This document shows, piece after piece, positions 52,454-61,355 of a DNA stretch of 64,000 nucleotides (the stretch's first letter is position 1; the number at the start of each line of letters is the position of its first letter). Origin of the DNA: Leptolyngbya sp. KIOST-1. Its GTDB lineage: Bacteria; Cyanobacteriota; Cyanobacteriia; Phormidesmidales; Phormidesmidaceae. A program made the position numbers and the translations under genes. The notes under the pieces were generated by a model, which was not told where the DNA came from, ran no database searches, and saw only the letters and a list, made by a program, of their open reading frames with translations. The stretch is from assembly GCF_000763385.1 (NCBI RefSeq), contig NZ_JQFA01000002.1:1302001-1366000 (forward strand), written 5' to 3'.

Positions 52454-53917
52454 ATGTCTTTTTCCCTTGAGTCATCAACCCTGGATTTATGTGACGAGAT
52501 TAGCCGACTGTTGTGCGCCCTGCTGGTTACAGCACAACGGCAAAACCCGAACCTTCTGACAGAAGCCTGCCGACGCTGGTTAGAGACTGCTTCTCCAGAG
52601 ATGCAGCTAGCCAAAATCAACGCGCTGCTTCAACATCAAACTGATGCCCCGCGCTTGCTCAAGGCTGTTGATCATATTCTAGAAAAACTCTTTATTCCTA
52701 CTTTTCGGCAGTCTAAGGCTCATGGCCAGTTTCTAGAGCGAGTGAGAGGGATAGTTGAAGCACGCTTCAGCCAGAGGGTTGACGCTGATTCTGGAGAGAG
52801 AGACAGCAGAAATTTTATCAAATCTGAACCCTCAGGCCTTTTACTGGTGGATGCTGAAAACATTAACCTGACGGAAGATCTGGAAAACTACTTGCAAACG
52901 TTAGGCCAGCATCCGATTCGCCACCGACTAGCCTTTGGCAATTGGCGCAGGCTGGGTGGGCGCGATAAAGAATTTCATCGACGCGGATATCAGATGGTGC
53001 ATGTTCCCTCTGGCAAGAACAGTGCCGACATTAAAATGTCTTTAGACGCCTCTGTAATATCTTTGTGGAATCCATCTATTCGTGAAGTCTTTATTTGCTC
53101 TACAGATACTGACTTGCAGCACTTAAGCCACACGCTTCTAAACTTAGGCGTTCTGCCCTATCGGGTCAGCCAGCACCACAATAGTTTTTCTATTTTTGAT
53201 GTTGCTCACCAGAAAACTCAGGTTGTTCACTTGCCCCAGGAAGCACCCCAGGCTCCCGACACAGCCCTAACGCCAGAAACCTCCGTTGCAGAGACCAGTA
53301 ACCATGAAGATGAGGGTGTACCCAAGCCTGAGGCGGTAAAAGCCCCTACGCTTGCGCAAATGAGGAGTTGGCTGAAAATCCTGATTATGCAGGAGCAGCA
53401 AGCGAACCCTGATCAGCCCATCACCATTGGCCACCTGGGCAAGCTTTTTCGCGATCGCAACCAAATTTCAGTTAATCAAGCGCTTAAAGCCAATTCTGAC
53501 TACAAAACTTTGACGCAGTTTCTCACAGCCCATCCAGGTTTTGAGCTGTTGCCCTTGCCAGATGGTGTACAGACGGAAGTTAGGTTGATAACCGTTGCCC
53601 CAGAGCAGGGTTCTACTACTCTTGGCAATTCGCAGAATGCCCAGCGTGCGACTGCCCAAAAGATTACCGATGCTCAATCCCTCGAGCAGGCTCTGGTCAA
53701 GCTACTTTGGAGTTTGTCTTCCGGGCAGTCGAGCAGCCAGATCAGTCTTCCTGTGATTGGTACTCAGTTTGCTAAGGTGCATGGAGAACCCCTCAGCAAG
53801 GTGCTCAAGCGGATTGGAGAGCCAAAAGGCTTACCCAAGTTTTTTGCCAAATGCAGTTCTCTTCGCATTCAAAAACAGGGGAAAAATTGGCAGGTAGCAG
53901 TGGTTTGTGTAGGTTAG
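52454..53917 (+). CDS. NYN-domain (LabA/DUF88-like) protein with C-terminal OST-HTH-like modules
   Basis: 487 residues. A helical N-terminal part (1-115) precedes a NYN/PIN-like RNase domain: GLLLVDAENINLTEDLENYL (first Asp), GYQMVHVPSGKNSADIKMSL (Asp), VFICSTDTDLQHLSHTLLNL (Asp pair). A charged linker leads to two small modules, about 300-385 (SWLKILIMQEQQAN...LGKLFRDRN) and about 410-485 (FAKVHGEPLSKVLKRIGEPK...LRIQKQGKNWQVAVV), which look like OST-HTH/LOTUS RNA-binding folds. Likely acts on RNA. LabA of Synechococcus, a clock-output protein, has a related NYN domain. Confidence 0.85.
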   Translation: MSFSLESSTLDLCDEISRLLCALLVTAQRQNPNLLTEACRRWLETASPEMQLAKINALLQHQTDAPRLLKAVDHILEKLFIPTFRQSKAHGQFLERVRGIVEARFSQRVDADSGERDSRNFIKSEPSGLLLVDAENINLTEDLENYLQTLGQHPIRHRLAFGNWRRLGGRDKEFHRRGYQMVHVPSGKNSADIKMSLDASVISLWNPSIREVFICSTDTDLQHLSHTLLNLGVLPYRVSQHHNSFSIFDVAHQKTQVVHLPQEAPQAPDTALTPETSVAETSNHEDEGVPKPEAVKAPTLAQMRSWLKILIMQEQQANPDQPITIGHLGKLFRDRNQISVNQALKANSDYKTLTQFLTAHPGFELLPLPDGVQTEVRLITVAPEQGSTTLGNSQNAQRATAQKITDAQSLEQALVKLLWSLSSGQSSSQISLPVIGTQFAKVHGEPLSKVLKRIGEPKGLPKFFAKCSSLRIQKQGKNWQVAVVCVG

Positions 53918-53998
53918 AAGCCCTGAGAAAATAATTTCATCTCTCCTTGCAGTCCTTTTGATCAAATTTGAACTCCTGCCACAGTAGATCACTGTAGG

Positions 53999-54022
53999 GT
54001 GCATTAGCGAAGCAATGCACCA
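53999..54022. terminator. Bidirectional hairpin between convergent genes
   Basis: GGTGCATT AGCGAAGC AATGCACC: perfect 8-bp arms between the 3' ends of the NYN and TetR genes. Belongs to the GTAGGGTGCATTAGCG-type cyanobacterial repeats. Confidence 0.55.
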
Positions 54023-54041
54023 ATAGAAAAGACAGTAGCAA

Positions 54042-54827
54042 TTACTCAATTGGTTTGAGCCCCTGCCAAAGCAGTTGAGTAATTGCCTCCGCCTCGGCGG
54101 TCAGATCGACGGTCTCCGGGTCGATGATGTAGTTCAAAATCAGGCCATTCACCAGGGCGCTCCAGTAAGTTTCCAGCATTTGGGCATCGACGCTGGCGTT
54201 GAGCCAGCCCTGATCCTGGAGCTGGCGCAGGATCGTAATCAACCCAGTAAGTTCGCCCTGGTAGTCCATGTCTTGAAACACCTGCTGCACATCGGCCTGG
54301 CGGCTCTGGATGTAGAACTCCATGGCCAGGCGGCACCAGTCGGGGTGGGCCTGGGCGTACTCCAGTTGTTGAGTCACCAGGGTTTTGATCGCCGCCGCTG
54401 GTCCCAGTTGGGCAAACAACTGCTGCACCTGCTCGGGGGTAACGTGCAGGGGGCTTTCCCGGTGCTGGCGCAGCAGGGCAATAAACAGGTCGATTTTGCT
54501 GGCAAAGTGCCAGTAGACGGCTCCCTTGGTCAGGCCCGCATCGGCGGCGATCGCATCCAGGGTCGCCCCCGCATAGCCCTGCTGGGCAAACACTCGCTGG
54601 GCCGAGGCCAGAATGCGGCTGCGGGTGTCGAGGGGCTGATCGACCTGGGGGCTTTCCTGGGCCAGAAAAGCCTGGAGCTGCTGCTTATTGCCCAGGTAGC
54701 GCCGCACCGTGGGCCAGCTCACCCCCGCCGCCTGGGCCACCGCCGTCAGGCTAATGTCTTGGGGGGGCTGGGTTTGGGCGAGCTGGCGGGCAGCGGCCAG
54801 AATGCGATCGCGGGTGGACATGGACAA
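54042..54827 (-). CDS. TetR-family regulator with two tandem HTH domains
   Basis: 261 residues. Two TetR_N helix-turn-helix units follow each other: TRDRILAAARQLAQTQPPQD to VSWPTVRRYLGNKQQLQAFL (residues 5-54) and TRSRILASAQRVFAQQGYAG to LTKGAVYWHFASKIDLFIAL (about 68-118). A normal C-terminal ligand-binding/dimerisation domain follows. Most TetR proteins are about 200 residues with one HTH. Operators of TetR type are seen 2-3 kb away at the methyltransferase gene; whether this protein binds them is not shown. A fragment of an ABC ATPase gene lies directly upstream on the same strand. Confidence 0.9.
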   Translation of the reverse strand: MSMSTRDRILAAARQLAQTQPPQDISLTAVAQAAGVSWPTVRRYLGNKQQLQAFLAQESPQVDQPLDTRSRILASAQRVFAQQGYAGATLDAIAADAGLTKGAVYWHFASKIDLFIALLRQHRESPLHVTPEQVQQLFAQLGPAAAIKTLVTQQLEYAQAHPDWCRLAMEFYIQSRQADVQQVFQDMDYQGELTGLITILRQLQDQGWLNASVDAQMLETYWSALVNGLILNYIIDPETVDLTAEAEAITQLLWQGLKPIE

Positions 54828-54845
54828 AATACCGTTGAGTATTCA

Positions 54846-54960
54846 TAGTATGTACCAGTTGGAGGGCTCGTCTAAAATCAGCAGATCAATGGCGGCAATG
54901 CTGATCATGGCCAGGGCCAGCCGGGCCAGTTCGCCCCGCCCAGGACAAAAGCAGGCTGAC
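54846..54960 (-). pseudogene. Fragment of an ABC transporter ATPase
   Basis: The minus-strand frame encodes GRGELARLALAMISIAAIDL followed by LILDEPSN, i.e. a damaged ABC signature (normally LSGGE) and an intact Walker B, then runs into a stop after NW. No P-loop is found upstream on the minus strand. About 38 codons of a lost gene, probably ABC-F-like because of the short signature-to-Walker-B spacing and the DEPxN ending. Confidence 0.6.
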
Positions 54961-55210
54961 CCGCCGCCCGATCGACAAAAACAGCGGTGGCCGAGTGGCC
55001 GATGCAGGTGTTGGTAGGGCAGCGCCCTAACCTGGCCGAGGGATGGTATAAGAAAAGCGAGGGTGATGGAGCTCACCCTAACCGCTGAGTGCTGAACACC
55101 GACGCTGATGGCTCCTACTGGTCTAGCTGGTGGCTAGGGGGTGGGGGTTTTGTTGTTTTTTGCCCTGCTCTCTGGTGCTGGTGTTGGTTCACCCAAGGAG
55201 AGCGGAAGTT

Positions 55211-56851
55211 ATGTTAGCCAGTGCCCTGTGGATTTTGCTGATGGGCTTTTTTGCAGGTCAGCTGGCCCGCCGGTTGGGGGCACCGCCGCTGATTGGCATG
55301 ATTTTGATCGGCATTGCCCTTGGCCCTCAGTTGGGTAACCGGCTGGGCCCCGAGGTACTGGGGGCGGCGGACGACCTGCGGCTGGTGGCGGTGATGATTA
55401 TCTTGATGAAGGCGGGGCTGGGGCTGGACCGCGAGAAGCTGGCCCAGCAGGGCACGGTGGCCCTGCGGCTGGGGTTTTTGCCGGCTGCGATGGAGGCGGT
55501 GGTGGTGGCGATCGCCGCCATGGTCCTCTTCGATTTTGACGTTCTCACCGGGCTGCTGCTGGGCTGCGTGGTGGGGGCAGAGTCTCCGGCGGTGATTGTG
55601 CCGGGCATGCTGCGGCTGAAGAGTCTGGGCTGGGGGGTGGCCAAGGGTATCCCCGACGCGATTTTGACCGGCAGTGCCCTGTCGGATGTGCTGCTGCTGC
55701 TGGTGTTTGCGCTGCTGCTCAACGGTTTGGTGCAGGGCGGGGCCGAGACCGTGGTGCTGCCGGGGGGGATCACCCTGTCGCCGCTGCAACTGCTGCCGGT
55801 TCAGGTGGTACTGGAGGTGGGGCTGGGGTTGGGGTTGGGGCTGGGGGCCGCCCGGCTGCTGGTGTTGGTGCTGGTGCAGCAAAACTGGACCCGTACTGCG
55901 GCGCAAGACTTGATCATCACCGCCTGTGTGGCCCTTTTTCTGGTGATTTTTACCCAGGTATTTCCCTACTACTCCGGCTATCTGGCGGTGATGGCGATGG
56001 GGTTCTTTCTGATTGAACTCGATGCGCCCCTGGCACGGGTGCTCCGCAGCGGCTTTGACGGGCTGTGGACGGTGGCAGAAATCGTGCTGTTTGTGCTGCT
56101 GGGGGCCACCCTTCAGCTGGAGGTTTTGGGTGATGTGCTACTGCCGGGGCTACTGCTGCTGACGGTAGGCCTGGTGGTGGGCCGGGGCCTGGGCTGGTAC
56201 CTGGCAACGGCGGGCAGCAACTGGACCTGGAAAGAAAAAGTCTTTTTGCTGCCGGGAAATATGGCCAAGGCCACGGTGCAGGCGGCGATCGGGGCCCTGC
56301 CCCTGGCGGCGGGCATCGAGGGTGGGGAGGTGATTCTGGCGATCGCGGCCCTCTCCATTCTGACGACCGCCCCCATCGGAGCCTGGGCCACCCAGGCCTT
56401 TGCCCCCAAGCTGCTGGAGCGGGGGGAGGTCGATCCGACCAAGGTGGGAGTAGTGGGGCGACCCGTCTTTCTGGCGGCGGTGGATGCCTCACCGCTATCT
56501 ACGCCCGTGCTGCTGAAGGCAGCTGACCTGGCCCGACGCAGCAGTGGGGAGGTGATTGTGCTCTATGTCGATAACGAAGGCGATCGCGATGACAGCGTTG
56601 CTTTGCAGCAAAACGCCCAGAAGCTCCTGGCCGACATTCGCTTTGAGTGGATAACCGCCTCCGGGGCCGTCCCCGAAGTGATTGTACGCACGGCGGAGGC
56701 ACGACAGGTGACGGATGTGGTGATTGGCAAGCGGGGGCATCTTCCCTGGGAGGAGGTACTGCTGGGCTCGGTGTCTCAGGCTGTACTCGAGATGAGCCCG
56801 ATTCCGGTGATTACCGTAGACACCCCACCCGCCCAGGGAGGAAAGGCTTGA
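55211..56851 (+). CDS. Cation:proton antiporter with C-terminal USP domain
   Basis: 546 residues from ATG 55211, preceded by AAGGAGAGCGGAAGTT; a longer frame from GTG-type starts upstream is rejected. About twelve membrane helices from residue 1 to 405, with ARRLGAPPLIGMILIGIALG at the start and the CPA-type core GCVVGAESPAVIVPGMLRLK. Residues about 420-540 form a UspA-like domain (PVFLAAVDASPLSTPVLLKA...VVIGKRGHLPWEEVLLGSVS), complete with the nucleotide-binding end. The USP tail probably regulates Na+ or K+/H+ exchange. It is not in an obvious operon. Confidence 0.92.
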   Translation: MLASALWILLMGFFAGQLARRLGAPPLIGMILIGIALGPQLGNRLGPEVLGAADDLRLVAVMIILMKAGLGLDREKLAQQGTVALRLGFLPAAMEAVVVAIAAMVLFDFDVLTGLLLGCVVGAESPAVIVPGMLRLKSLGWGVAKGIPDAILTGSALSDVLLLLVFALLLNGLVQGGAETVVLPGGITLSPLQLLPVQVVLEVGLGLGLGLGAARLLVLVLVQQNWTRTAAQDLIITACVALFLVIFTQVFPYYSGYLAVMAMGFFLIELDAPLARVLRSGFDGLWTVAEIVLFVLLGATLQLEVLGDVLLPGLLLLTVGLVVGRGLGWYLATAGSNWTWKEKVFLLPGNMAKATVQAAIGALPLAAGIEGGEVILAIAALSILTTAPIGAWATQAFAPKLLERGEVDPTKVGVVGRPVFLAAVDASPLSTPVLLKAADLARRSSGEVIVLYVDNEGDRDDSVALQQNAQKLLADIRFEWITASGAVPEVIVRTAEARQVTDVVIGKRGHLPWEEVLLGSVSQAVLEMSPIPVITVDTPPAQGGKA

Positions 56852-56952
56852 TCCCCAAAAAATCCACTGATCCAGCCCACAGAATTGGATAATTGATTCA
56901 TTGGGCCATGCAGATCAAGTCAGTGGCTAATTCTTCATCGAGGGTGAGTTTT

Positions 56953-58350
56953 ATGCAGACTCAATCTTCCCGTCCCAAGGTTGTAATTATGGGAGCAGCC
57001 AGGCGCGACTTTCACAATTTCAATCTGGTCTATCGCGACAACCCTCAGCAGGAGGTTGTGGCCTTTACAGCCGCCCAAATATCAGGAATTGCAGGACGGC
57101 GCTATCCCCCCTCCCTAGCGGGGCCGCTCTACCCCACCGGTATTCCTATTGTTGAGGAAAGTGAGTTGGAGCAGCTTTGTGATGCCCACAACGTTGACGA
57201 GGTGGTCTTTGCCTACAGCGATATTCCCCATGCCCAGGTGATGCATCTGGCATCGAGGGCTTTAGCGACAGGGGCCAACTTTGTACTGTTGGGACCAAGG
57301 CAAACGATGCTCAAGGCAAAGGTTCCAGTCATTGCGGTGTCTGCCGTGCGTACTGGATGCGGCAAGTCCCAAACTACCCGATGGATTGCCAAGCAATTGC
57401 GCCAAAAGGGCTTGAAAGTAGCGGTGATTCGCCATCCTATGCCCTACGGCGATCTCGAAAAGCAAGCCGTACAGCAGTTTGTTACCCTGGCCGACCTCCA
57501 GGCCGCTCAATGTACGGTCGAAGAGCGGGAAGAGTATGAACCCCACATTGCCATGGGAAATGCAGTCTTTGCAGGGGTAGACTACGCTCGAATTGTAGAA
57601 CTTGCGGAAAAAGCAGCAGACATCATTGTGTGGGACGGCGGGAATAATGATTTTCCTTTCCTTCGTCCTGATTTGCATTTAGTTCTGGTTGATCCCTTAA
57701 GGGCAGGGCACGAGACAAGCCACCACCCCGGCGAAGCCGTGTTGCGGATGGCTGACATCGTAGTGGTCGCCAAAGTGGATGCCGCTTCAGCGACTGACAT
57801 TCAACAAGTCGAAGCTATGGCTAAAAAGGTTAATCCCAAAGCCAAAACTGTTCGGGCCAAATCGCCTATTCAGCTGGAGAACCTGGAGGCGATTGGCAAT
57901 CCTCTCAATCTGGCTGGACTAGATGTACTGGTCATTGAGGATGGCCCTACCACAACCCACGGCGGCATGGCCTATGGTGCGGGCTGCGTAGCGGCAACAA
58001 AAGCTCACGCCGGACATCTAGTAGATCCTCGTCCCTATGCAGCCCCCCAAATCGCTGAGGTCTATGCTCAGTACCCTCACATCGAGTCAGTTCTGCCGGC
58101 AATGGGGTACTCTACTGGTCAACTTGCGGCCCTACAGCACACTATCAATGCCACCCCAGCCGATGTAGTGGTCTCAGCTACTCCCATTGACCTAACAGCC
58201 CTGATTGAAGTGAACAAGCCCATTCTCCGGGCCCGCTACGAGTTTGCGGAGGACACAACGACTCCTTTGAGTGACGATCTACATAGCTTCTTAGCCAACC
58301 TTTCCCTGGCAACCAGAACTCAGGCTCAGGCGTGTAACTTTTGGATATAG
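56953..58350 (+). CDS. Cyclic 2,3-diphosphoglycerate synthase-like GTPase
   Basis: 465 residues from ATG 56953 (MQTQSSRPKVVIMGAARRDF), preceded by GAGGGTGAGTTTT; an earlier ATG at 56893 adds a poor N-terminus. Rossmann-like N-terminal part (VVIMGAARRDFHNFN, VVAFTAAQISGIAGRRYPPS), then a P-loop AVRTGCGKSQTTRWIAKQLR, VWDGGNNDFPF, HLVLVDPLRAGHE, and VVAKVDAASATDIQ. This is the pattern of the family annotated as cyclic 2,3-DPG synthetase; in bacteria its real substrate is not settled. Unlike its neighbours it has few HIP1 sites, so it may be transferred. Confidence 0.85.
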   Translation: MQTQSSRPKVVIMGAARRDFHNFNLVYRDNPQQEVVAFTAAQISGIAGRRYPPSLAGPLYPTGIPIVEESELEQLCDAHNVDEVVFAYSDIPHAQVMHLASRALATGANFVLLGPRQTMLKAKVPVIAVSAVRTGCGKSQTTRWIAKQLRQKGLKVAVIRHPMPYGDLEKQAVQQFVTLADLQAAQCTVEEREEYEPHIAMGNAVFAGVDYARIVELAEKAADIIVWDGGNNDFPFLRPDLHLVLVDPLRAGHETSHHPGEAVLRMADIVVVAKVDAASATDIQQVEAMAKKVNPKAKTVRAKSPIQLENLEAIGNPLNLAGLDVLVIEDGPTTTHGGMAYGAGCVAATKAHAGHLVDPRPYAAPQIAEVYAQYPHIESVLPAMGYSTGQLAALQHTINATPADVVVSATPIDLTALIEVNKPILRARYEFAEDTTTPLSDDLHSFLANLSLATRTQAQACNFWI

Positions 58351-58468
58351 CGATGGCTATGAACCGCGCCAGAACCAGCAAAGCAAAGGTAGGGCCATAC
58401 ACCGCCACCTAGCCGTCTGAGGGGGGTGTTATGCGCTGGGGGATGGCAGCGATCGCTGGCTACGCCCC

Positions 58469-58984
58469 CTACATGCCTAAGTCTTGCAGGGCAAAACGGA
58501 TCTGCTCCAACCGCCGCCTATTCACCCCCAAGTCAGATTCTCCTAAGCGGGCTGCAGCTCGAATATGGATGACTGGCTCATCCTCCGGCAAATAGAACTC
58601 CGTATCGTCCACAAACCCCATTATGCGGCTGGTGGATTTTACGCGGATGTAGTCCTCTTGCTGCGCCACAATTTCAGTACGAGGCACAACTCCCAGCACT
58701 TTAATCAGCAGATTCCGAGCGTCCTCTCGACTACCTGTATAGGCAATCGCCGCAATTGCATGATCTGGGTCAGCTCCCTGGCTGACAACACAGTTAGGCG
58801 TTGCAGGGCAGGCAGATAGCTTGCCCTCCTGTACACCGAGATCTGGTACCTGGCCTGCGAATAGCTCAGATAGACCCGGAATCGCCCCTAGGAACTGAGA
58901 GGTCGGCGCTGCGATCGCGGACGCCGACCCAATGGGGACAGCCCATAGGGCGATCGCTAGAAGGGAGGCAATGATTGAAGCCAT
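58469..58984 (-). CDS. DUF1499-family exported protein
   Basis: 171 residues from ATG 58984; a start at 59023 would put 13 residues with RRQR in front of the signal. The N-terminus MASIIASLLAIALWAVPIGS...ASA is a signal peptide. CPATPNCVVSQGADPDHAIA, then VLGVVPRTEIVAQQEDYIRV and MGFVDDTEFYLPEDEPVIHI, RAAARLGESDLGVNRRRLEQ match the DUF1499 pattern. Function unknown; exported to periplasm or thylakoid lumen. Confidence 0.88.
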   Translation of the reverse strand: MASIIASLLAIALWAVPIGSASAIAAPTSQFLGAIPGLSELFAGQVPDLGVQEGKLSACPATPNCVVSQGADPDHAIAAIAYTGSREDARNLLIKVLGVVPRTEIVAQQEDYIRVKSTSRIMGFVDDTEFYLPEDEPVIHIRAAARLGESDLGVNRRRLEQIRFALQDLGM

Positions 58985-59081
58985 GGGAATTCTTTGACGA
59001 CGTACAACCTCACCATAGGTCAATCAGGGGCAGAGGGGGCAGCCACGATAGTTTTGACAGGGTCAAATCCTACGTCAAAGG

Positions 59082-59834
59082 TCAGACTTCGCCATTTCCA
59101 TAAACCTGAGGCAACTGATACCAGGGCAAATGAGGATTTAGATGATGCTCTCGGTGGTACCCAAAATGGTAGCAAGTGATAAATGACCAGAAAGCTGGCA
59201 AATTAATGCTTCTAGTGGGGGGGCCACATGACGAGCCGCTGTCGGCTTGCCGATGGGGAAGGAAGATGCCAAAAGTGAATAACTGCAACGAGCTAAGCAC
59301 TATGGGTAAAATCCAAAACAGAATTACGTTCATCAGGGGAATCTGACAAAGCAAAAAACCGCAGAAGACGATTGCAAATCCAGCCAACGACACCCAAATT
59401 TGCCTGCCTGACTGGTAGGTTTTCATAAATTTGACATACCAGGACCAGAACCCGCTCCTTCCTGGATCACAGTAGTCGGGGTCATACTCAGTAGCGGGAA
59501 ATCGATGGTGAAATCGGTGGTGCTTAGCCAGGAGTCGATAGGGCAATAGCGCATACAACCATGAGGTTACATAGCCAAAGGCGTCATTAACCCCAGGCAA
59601 GCTAGAAATATTTCTGTGAATGGCCTCATGGGCAACAATGAACAAACCAGTGTGCAAAAAGGTTCTGATCAGAATTGCCCAGAGCCAGAACACCAAAGGA
59701 ATTTGGGCATCAAAGAAGGCAAAGGTAGCCACCAGACTGACAAGCCACATCAAGCCAATCAAGCCAGCACAGCATAGACTCCACTGAGAGTAACTAAAGC
59801 TTTTGAAGTGAGGTGCGGGCAAAAGACCGAACAT
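59082..59834 (-). CDS. crtW: Beta-carotene ketolase, CrtW type
   Basis: 250 residues, membrane diiron enzyme with histidine boxes IVAHEAIHRN (about residues 67-76), KHHRFHHRFPATEYDPDYCD (about 103-122) and CYHFGYHREHHLNPHLPWYQ (about 222-241), the pattern of bacterial CrtW ketolases that make echinenone and canthaxanthin from beta-carotene. Hydrophobic helices lie between the boxes. Other fatty-acid-desaturase-like members cannot be fully excluded, but the size and DPDYxDP motif favour CrtW. The gene is divergent from the downstream-facing SDR gene, with about 270 bp between the starts. Confidence 0.8.
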   Translation of the reverse strand: MFGLLPAPHFKSFSYSQWSLCCAGLIGLMWLVSLVATFAFFDAQIPLVFWLWAILIRTFLHTGLFIVAHEAIHRNISSLPGVNDAFGYVTSWLYALLPYRLLAKHHRFHHRFPATEYDPDYCDPGRSGFWSWYVKFMKTYQSGRQIWVSLAGFAIVFCGFLLCQIPLMNVILFWILPIVLSSLQLFTFGIFLPHRQADSGSSCGPPTRSINLPAFWSFITCYHFGYHREHHLNPHLPWYQLPQVYGNGEV

Positions 59835-60103
59835 ATCTAATCAGACTTCCAATGGGAGGGACTTTAAACCTGGTGTCAGCGGAGCAAATGCCTGTGCGTG
59901 ACATCTCCTCAACTATTGGCAACAGTGTCGTATTAAGTAATGTAACGTCCTGGCGCGGACTTGGCATAAACTTCTATCTTTCGTGGTATCAGGCTCAGAA
60001 ACTATTCCTTTCCGGCACGCCGACATCAACCGTTCAGACGTTCCTGCAACCCTTTGACTGGCTTAGTAAGCTGTCAGGTGTGTATCGGTCAGAGAACAAA
60101 CCC

Positions 60104-60874
60104 ATGGTGCAATTAGAACAACGGCCCGTTGCCCTGGTTACGGGTGGGGCGCAGGGCATTGGCCTTGGCATCGCTGAGCATCTGCTTACCATCGGCTGGC
60201 GGGTCGCCATAGCCGACTTGAATGAAGCCACTGGCCATGCCGCCCAAGAGAAACTGGCCAAATTCCAAGATGCTTTGATCTTTGTGCGCTGTGATGTCTC
60301 CCAGGAGAGCGAGGTAGCGCACTATGTACAGGCCGCCATGGAGCAGTTCGGCCAGGTCCACAGCCTGATCAACAATGCTGGCATTGCCAACCCCTACAGC
60401 GGCCCGGTGGAGGAACTGTCGCTGGCCGACTGGAATCGCTGGATCGGCACCAACCTGACGGGATGCTTCCTGATGGCCAAGCATGCCGTACCCCACCTGC
60501 GGCCTACCAGGGGCGCGATCGTCAACATTTCCTCTGTCCGAGCATTTCAGTCTGAGCCACACTCTGAAGCCTATGGAGCCTCCAAAGGCGGTGTGGTGGG
60601 GCTCACCCATGCCCTGGCCGTGAGCTTAGGCCCAGCTATCCGCGTCAACTGCATTAGCCCCGGATGGATTGACACCAGCGCCTACAAGCATCCTCCTCAA
60701 CAGACGAACCTAAACCCCATAGACCACGAACAGCATCCGGTTGGACGAGTCGGCAAGGTCCAGGACATTGCCGAGATGGTTGCCTTCCTCCTTTCAGACC
60801 GGGCAGGCTTTATTACCGGGCAAACATTTACGGTAGATGGCGGGATGAGCCGCAGAATGATCTATGAAGAATAG
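60104..60874 (+). CDS. Short-chain dehydrogenase/reductase
   Basis: 256 residues from ATG 60104 (MVQLEQRPVALVTGGAQGIG); a longer frame from 59813 overlaps the ketolase gene and is rejected. Cofactor motif TGGAQGIGLGIAEHL, D in VAIADLNEA (favouring NAD), NNAGIANPYSG, catalytic S in NISSVRAFQSEPHS and Y-x-x-x-K in EAYGASKGGVVG; the end FITGQTFTVDGGMSRRMIYE is typical of the classical SDR group. Substrate not known. Confidence 0.93.
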   Translation: MVQLEQRPVALVTGGAQGIGLGIAEHLLTIGWRVAIADLNEATGHAAQEKLAKFQDALIFVRCDVSQESEVAHYVQAAMEQFGQVHSLINNAGIANPYSGPVEELSLADWNRWIGTNLTGCFLMAKHAVPHLRPTRGAIVNISSVRAFQSEPHSEAYGASKGGVVGLTHALAVSLGPAIRVNCISPGWIDTSAYKHPPQQTNLNPIDHEQHPVGRVGKVQDIAEMVAFLLSDRAGFITGQTFTVDGGMSRRMIYEE

Positions 60875-61355
60875 GGGGCACACCCCCCAAAGGAAGCCGC
60901 AGCGTCCAGAGATTCTGCCCAAGTTCACCCCCATTCTGCGAGACGCAGGCTGGTTGAAAACACTTGGGGCAGGGCTTTCCAGAAGCCTAACAACTCCACC
61001 CCTGGGGGCCAGATGGCGCCTGGGCTAGCCTCTGGTCTTTGAGCCCCAGCAGTAGGGCTTTCGGCGTCCCTAAATGGCAACAGAAAGCAAGGTGATCAAT
61101 TAGGCAATATCCAGCATGCAGAGCCACTCATAGCCGTGAAAAAGAATGGTAAGACGAAAGTCTTAGAGTATTCCATCTAAATAAACGTCCCCTTTGAGGT
61201 CGCAAACTCGGCCCGCTGGACCTGTTGGCGTAAAACCCTGGATCAGTATTTAGCTGGAACACTCTTACCTTGGTTCCTCTGGAGAGAAGGCTAACGGCAG
61301 TTTGCAAAGTTTTGTAACATAATAGAAGGGTGTCGCCAACTCTGCAGGGATCACT
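60875..61355. other. Intergenic stretch, no gene seen
   Basis: 480 bases between the SDR and Rieske genes. No frame has both a start signal and a recognisable product. The last 60 bases are AT-rich and should hold the promoter of the Rieske gene (GTAACATAATAGAAGG). Confidence 0.45.
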
